From assembly GCA_011042305.1 (NCBI GenBank), contig DQXI01000009.1:1-39353 (forward strand): a stretch of DNA of 39,353 bases, given 5' to 3'. Below, piece after piece: positions 37,274 through 39,353 of the stretch (the stretch's first letter is position 1; the number at the start of each line of letters is the position of its first letter). The notes beneath the pieces were generated by a model. It was not told the origin of the DNA. It saw only the letters and a list, made by a program, of their open reading frames with translations, and searched no databases. The position numbers were made by a program, and so were the translations under genes. This DNA is from Desulfobacteraceae bacterium (lineage in GTDB: Bacteria > Desulfobacterota > Desulfobacteria > Desulfobacterales > UBA2174).

Positions 37274-37849
37274 ATGCCAAACATCAAGGGAACCCGCACC
37301 GAAAAGAACCTGCTGGCCGCTTTCGCCGGTGAATCCCAGGCCCGCAACCGTTACACCTACTTTGCCGGTGTCGCCCGCAAGGAAGGCTACGTGCAAATCG
37401 CCGACATCTTCGAGGAGACCGCCAACCAGGAAAAGGAGCACGCCAAGCGGTTTTTCAAATTCCTGGAGGGGGGGATGGTGGAAATCACCGCCTCCTACCC
37501 GGCCGGTGCCATCGGCACCACCCTCGAAAATTTGAAGGCGGCTGCCGCCGGCGAGCACGAAGAGCACGCCGACTTGTACCCGGCTTTTGCCAAGGTGGCC
37601 CGCGAGGAGGGCTTCGAGGCCGTCGCCATGGTGTTCGATGCGATCTGCGTGGCCGAGCGGCAGCACGAGAAGCGTTACAACGACCTGGCGGCCAACATTG
37701 CCGCCGGCCGCGTCTTCAAGCGGGATACACCCGTGGTGTGGCGCTGCCGCAACTGCGGGTACCTGCACCAGGGTGTCAGCGCGCCGGAAATGTGCCCGGC
37801 CTGTGCCCATCCCCAGGCCTACTTTGAACTGCTCGGTGAAAACTGGTAG
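37274..37849 (+). CDS. rbr: Rubrerythrin
   Basis: NADH/rubredoxin-linked peroxidase of anaerobes that reduces H2O2 with a diiron site. 191 residues, equal to the D. vulgaris protein length. Diiron ligands are in place: Glu20, Glu53, His56, Glu94, Glu97, Glu128 and His131. The C-terminal rubredoxin-like domain binds Fe through Cys158, Cys161, Cys174 and Cys177 (CRNCGY ... CPAC). ATG 37274 follows GAGGA nine bases upstream; the open frame further upstream is a shadow. First gene of an oxygen-defence row. Regulation by the repeat element in its leader is only possible. Confidence 0.97.
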   Translation: MPNIKGTRTEKNLLAAFAGESQARNRYTYFAGVARKEGYVQIADIFEETANQEKEHAKRFFKFLEGGMVEITASYPAGAIGTTLENLKAAAAGEHEEHADLYPAFAKVAREEGFEAVAMVFDAICVAERQHEKRYNDLAANIAAGRVFKRDTPVVWRCRNCGYLHQGVSAPEMCPACAHPQAYFELLGENW

Positions 37850-37870
37850 CTCTGGAAGCGCAAATGCGGG

Positions 37871-37888
37871 GACAAACTTTCGTTTGTC
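37871..37888 (+). promoter_or_regulatory. Short hairpin between rubrerythrin and desulfoferrodoxin
   Basis: A perfect seven-base stem, GACAAAC/GTTTGTC, with a TTTC loop, 22 bases after the rubrerythrin stop and 28 before the next start. There is no T-run, so it looks more like an mRNA-processing or stability element than a terminator. Confidence 0.35.
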
Positions 37889-37915
37889 ATTTCCCGACCC
37901 AACAAGGAGGATGAA

Positions 37916-38290
37916 ATGGCCCAAAAGCTTGAGATCTACAAGTGTGAAGTCTGCGGGAATATTGTCGAAGTCGTCCACGGCGGGGCCGGGGAACTGGTCT
38001 GCTGCGGGCAGCCCATGGTCCTGATGACCGAGAACACGGTGGATGCCGCCAGGGAGAAGCACGTGCCGGTGATCGAGAAGATCGAAGGCGACTACAAGGT
38101 CAAGGTCGGCGACGTGGCTCATCCGATGGAAGAAAAGCACTACATCGAGTGGATCGAGCTCATTGCCGACGGCAAAGCCTACCGGCAGTTCCTGGAGCCC
38201 GGCCAGGTTCCCGAAGCGGTGTTCAAGATCGAGGCGGCCAGTGTGACGGCGCGCGAGTACTGCAACATTCATGGCTTGTGGAAGGCCTGA
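37916..38290 (+). CDS. dfx: Desulfoferrodoxin (two-iron superoxide reductase)
   Basis: Reduces superoxide to peroxide without releasing O2. The 124-residue product has both iron sites: desulforedoxin centre I with Cys10, Cys13, Cys29 and Cys30, and SOR centre II with His49, His69, His75, His119 and Cys116. Lys48 and Glu47 of the active-site loop (EKHVP) are present. These equal the known Desulfovibrio positions plus one. Starts at ATG 37916 behind AAGGAGG. Followed by a rubredoxin-like protein, the likely electron donor, as in the classical rbo-rub operon. Confidence 0.97.
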   Translation: MAQKLEIYKCEVCGNIVEVVHGGAGELVCCGQPMVLMTENTVDAAREKHVPVIEKIEGDYKVKVGDVAHPMEEKHYIEWIELIADGKAYRQFLEPGQVPEAVFKIEAASVTAREYCNIHGLWKA

Positions 38291-38356
38291 TCCGGACGCC
38301 CTGGTTCGAGTCGGCCCGCCCCCTTGTCCAGGTGCGGGCCGGGCAAGGAGGATCCC

Positions 38357-38512
38357 ATGACCAGTTGGAAATGCCAGAATTGCAGCTATACCTTAGAGGC
38401 GGACGCGCCGCCGGAAAAGTGTCCGTCGTGCAAGCAGACCTGCGAATTCGTGGATAACACCTGCTACACGCCCGACTGCCAGTCCCAGGGCATGGATCCC
38501 AGGATCAAGTAG
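38357..38512 (+). CDS. Rubredoxin-like small zinc/iron-ribbon protein
   Basis: 51 residues from ATG 38357 (AAGGAGG upstream). Cys6/Cys9 and Cys22/Cys25 form a CxxC-x12-CxxC ribbon closer to the rubrerythrin tail than to a standard rubredoxin, whose two pairs are about 29 apart. Three more cysteines (Cys29, Cys36, Cys41, in CYTPDC) follow, which may bind a second metal. Position right after desulfoferrodoxin suggests it takes part in electron delivery to superoxide reductase, but the spacing makes a genuine rubredoxin unlikely. Confidence 0.78.
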   Translation: MTSWKCQNCSYTLEADAPPEKCPSCKQTCEFVDNTCYTPDCQSQGMDPRIK

Positions 38513-38631
38513 AGGCCCCGGGAGATTGAAGCCGACGCCCGGTGCAGGGCGCGGATCCATTCAAATCGAGACCCAGGTTTCCACGGCACCGGCACCGCCT
38601 GGCCAAAGGCCGAAACAAAGGAGACACTTTC

Positions 38632-39068
38632 ATGGCCAACGTTTTGATCGTCTACGCCACGCGCACGGGTGAAACCGCGCGCATCGCCGAGCTGATCGCC
38701 GAAGGGTGCGTTTCGGCGGTGGCCAGGCCAAGGTCGTCAACGTCAACGAGATCAAGTCCGAGTCGGCCTTGGCCGGCTACGATGCCCTGGTCTTCGGCGC
38801 TCCGACCTACCACGGCGACATGATCCAGAGCATGAAAACGTTTCTCTTTCTGGCCGAGAAGGCCCAGCTGGCCGGCAAGGTGGGCGGGGCTTTCGGGGCT
38901 TTCGGCTGGAGCGGCGAGGTGCCGGAGCGCATCTATGACACGATGAAGCACATTTTTCAGATGGAGATGGTCAGTGGCCCGCTGCGGCTTAAGTCGAGCA
39001 AGCTGGGCGGCGGACTGCAAATGGCTCAGGATTACGGGCGGCAAATCGTAAAAAAACTCGAGGCGTGA
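38632..39068 (+). pseudogene. Flavodoxin with a one-base frameshift
   Basis: ATG 38632 (AGGAG upstream) opens MANVLIVYATRTGETARIAELIAEG, with the FMN-phosphate loop TRTGET. The frame is then lost. From about 38706 another frame continues as VRFGGGQAKVVNVNEIKSE ... FGAPTYHGDM ... GGAFGAFGWSGEVPERIYDTMKHIF ... to TGA 39066-39068. A -1 shift at GAAGGGTGCG (38701-38710), equal to one missing G, restores a 145-residue flavodoxin. No slippery heptamer is seen, so a deletion or sequencing error in a G-run is likelier than programmed frameshifting. Part of the oxygen-defence set. If the base is simply missing from the read, the gene is intact. Confidence 0.85.
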
Positions 39069-39143
39069 CCCGCGAATCCAGCGGCGGCTCTTGCACCGCA
39101 GGGCCTGCACCGTTCGAGCGCGAGGTTTACCATGGAGGATGCC

Positions 39144-39329
39144 ATGACGACACCGCAACACTGCCCCGGTTTCGAGCAGCACAAATCGTTGAAGTCCTTC
39201 ATTTGCAAGTGCCCCAACTGTGGCCAGAGCGTCGAGATCTTCTCCGACGAATTCGACCGCGAACACACCTGCAAGGGATGCGGCCAACCCATCGATTTTA
39301 CCCAGTGCACCCTTGACGGGGTCGCTTGA
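39144..39329 (+). CDS. Small zinc-ribbon protein (61 residues)
   Basis: ATG 39144 with GGAGG six bases upstream; an ATG four codons earlier (39132) has no site. Cysteines at 7, 21, 23, 26, 43, 46 and 55: CPNC ... CKGC makes a four-Cys zinc ribbon, with CPGFEQHKSLKSFICK before and PIDFTQC after. Resembles a short conserved family in sulfate reducers, next to flavodoxin or rubrerythrin; function unknown. Only 24 bases of the window follow, so its downstream neighbour is not visible. Confidence 0.72.
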   Translation: MTTPQHCPGFEQHKSLKSFICKCPNCGQSVEIFSDEFDREHTCKGCGQPIDFTQCTLDGVA

Positions 39330-39353
39330 CAAGCGGACCTGGTGCAAGGGGGG

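Noticed and set aside
38701-38712. Programmed -1 frameshifting in the flavodoxin
   Set aside because: No slippery X-XXY-YYZ heptamer or downstream structure seen; a lost G is simpler.

Overview
This window is a gene-dense, GC-rich piece of a Gram-negative, anaerobic bacterial chromosome. It most likely comes from a sulfate-reducing or related member of the Desulfobacterota (former Deltaproteobacteria). The assignment is an inference from gene content. The window has an LPS export/Kdo operon (outer membrane), a DUF39 homocysteine-forming enzyme typical of sulfide-producing anaerobes, a four-subunit ferredoxin-dependent 2-oxoacid oxidoreductase, and a rubrerythrin/desulfoferrodoxin/rubredoxin/flavodoxin oxygen-defence cluster. 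No rRNA, tRNA, CRISPR, prophage or full-length insertion sequence was seen.

Layout. 1-3057 (minus): kdsA-kdsC-lptC-lptA-lptB, with overlapping joints; lptB runs off the left edge. 3225-11468 (plus): an M23 peptidase, DUF39 homocysteine synthase, thpR, recA, alaS and an unusual zinc-ribbon/PlsC acyltransferase; DUF39-thpR-recA are joined by ATGA overlaps. 11455-16650 (minus): plsB, a fused MurU/AmgK-type sugar nucleotidyltransferase-kinase, and plant-type dapB. 17003-17290 (plus): a monocistronic small membrane protein with its own promoter and terminator. 17394-18566 (minus): a NamZ-type (DUF1343) exo-N-acetylmuramidase. 18814-25919 (plus): a P-loop ATPase, korDABC, cmk, rpsA and sppA. 25944-26549 (minus): yciO. 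26785-36365 (plus): guaB, dnaE, a DegT-type aminotransferase, yqgE, a cysteine-cluster protein and a beta-CASP metallo-hydrolase. 36366-39353: a more AT-rich stretch with a 140-bp MITE-like element and a second inverted-repeat element, then a small conserved-looking protein, rubrerythrin, desulfoferrodoxin, a rubredoxin-like protein, a frameshifted flavodoxin and a zinc-ribbon protein.

How the genes work together. Envelope genes dominate the left half: Kdo synthesis and LPS transport, phospholipid entry steps (PlsB, a PlsC-like enzyme), lysine/diaminopimelate (DapB) and a possible peptidoglycan-recycling route (NamZ releasing MurNAc; a one-polypeptide kinase plus uridylyltransferase returning it towards UDP-MurNAc). 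The middle is central metabolism and translation. The right end handles O2 and reactive oxygen species.

No clear-cut, previously undescribed multi-gene system was found. The most notable items are: the 140-bp element with terminal inverted repeats and a perfect 6-bp target duplication; the foldable repeat just upstream of rubrerythrin; the one-base frameshift in the flavodoxin; the fused MurU-AmgK with NamZ nearby; the zinc-ribbon/PlsC fusion; and the P-loop ATPase fronting the kor operon. All functional assignments come from motif recognition by eye; no database search was run.
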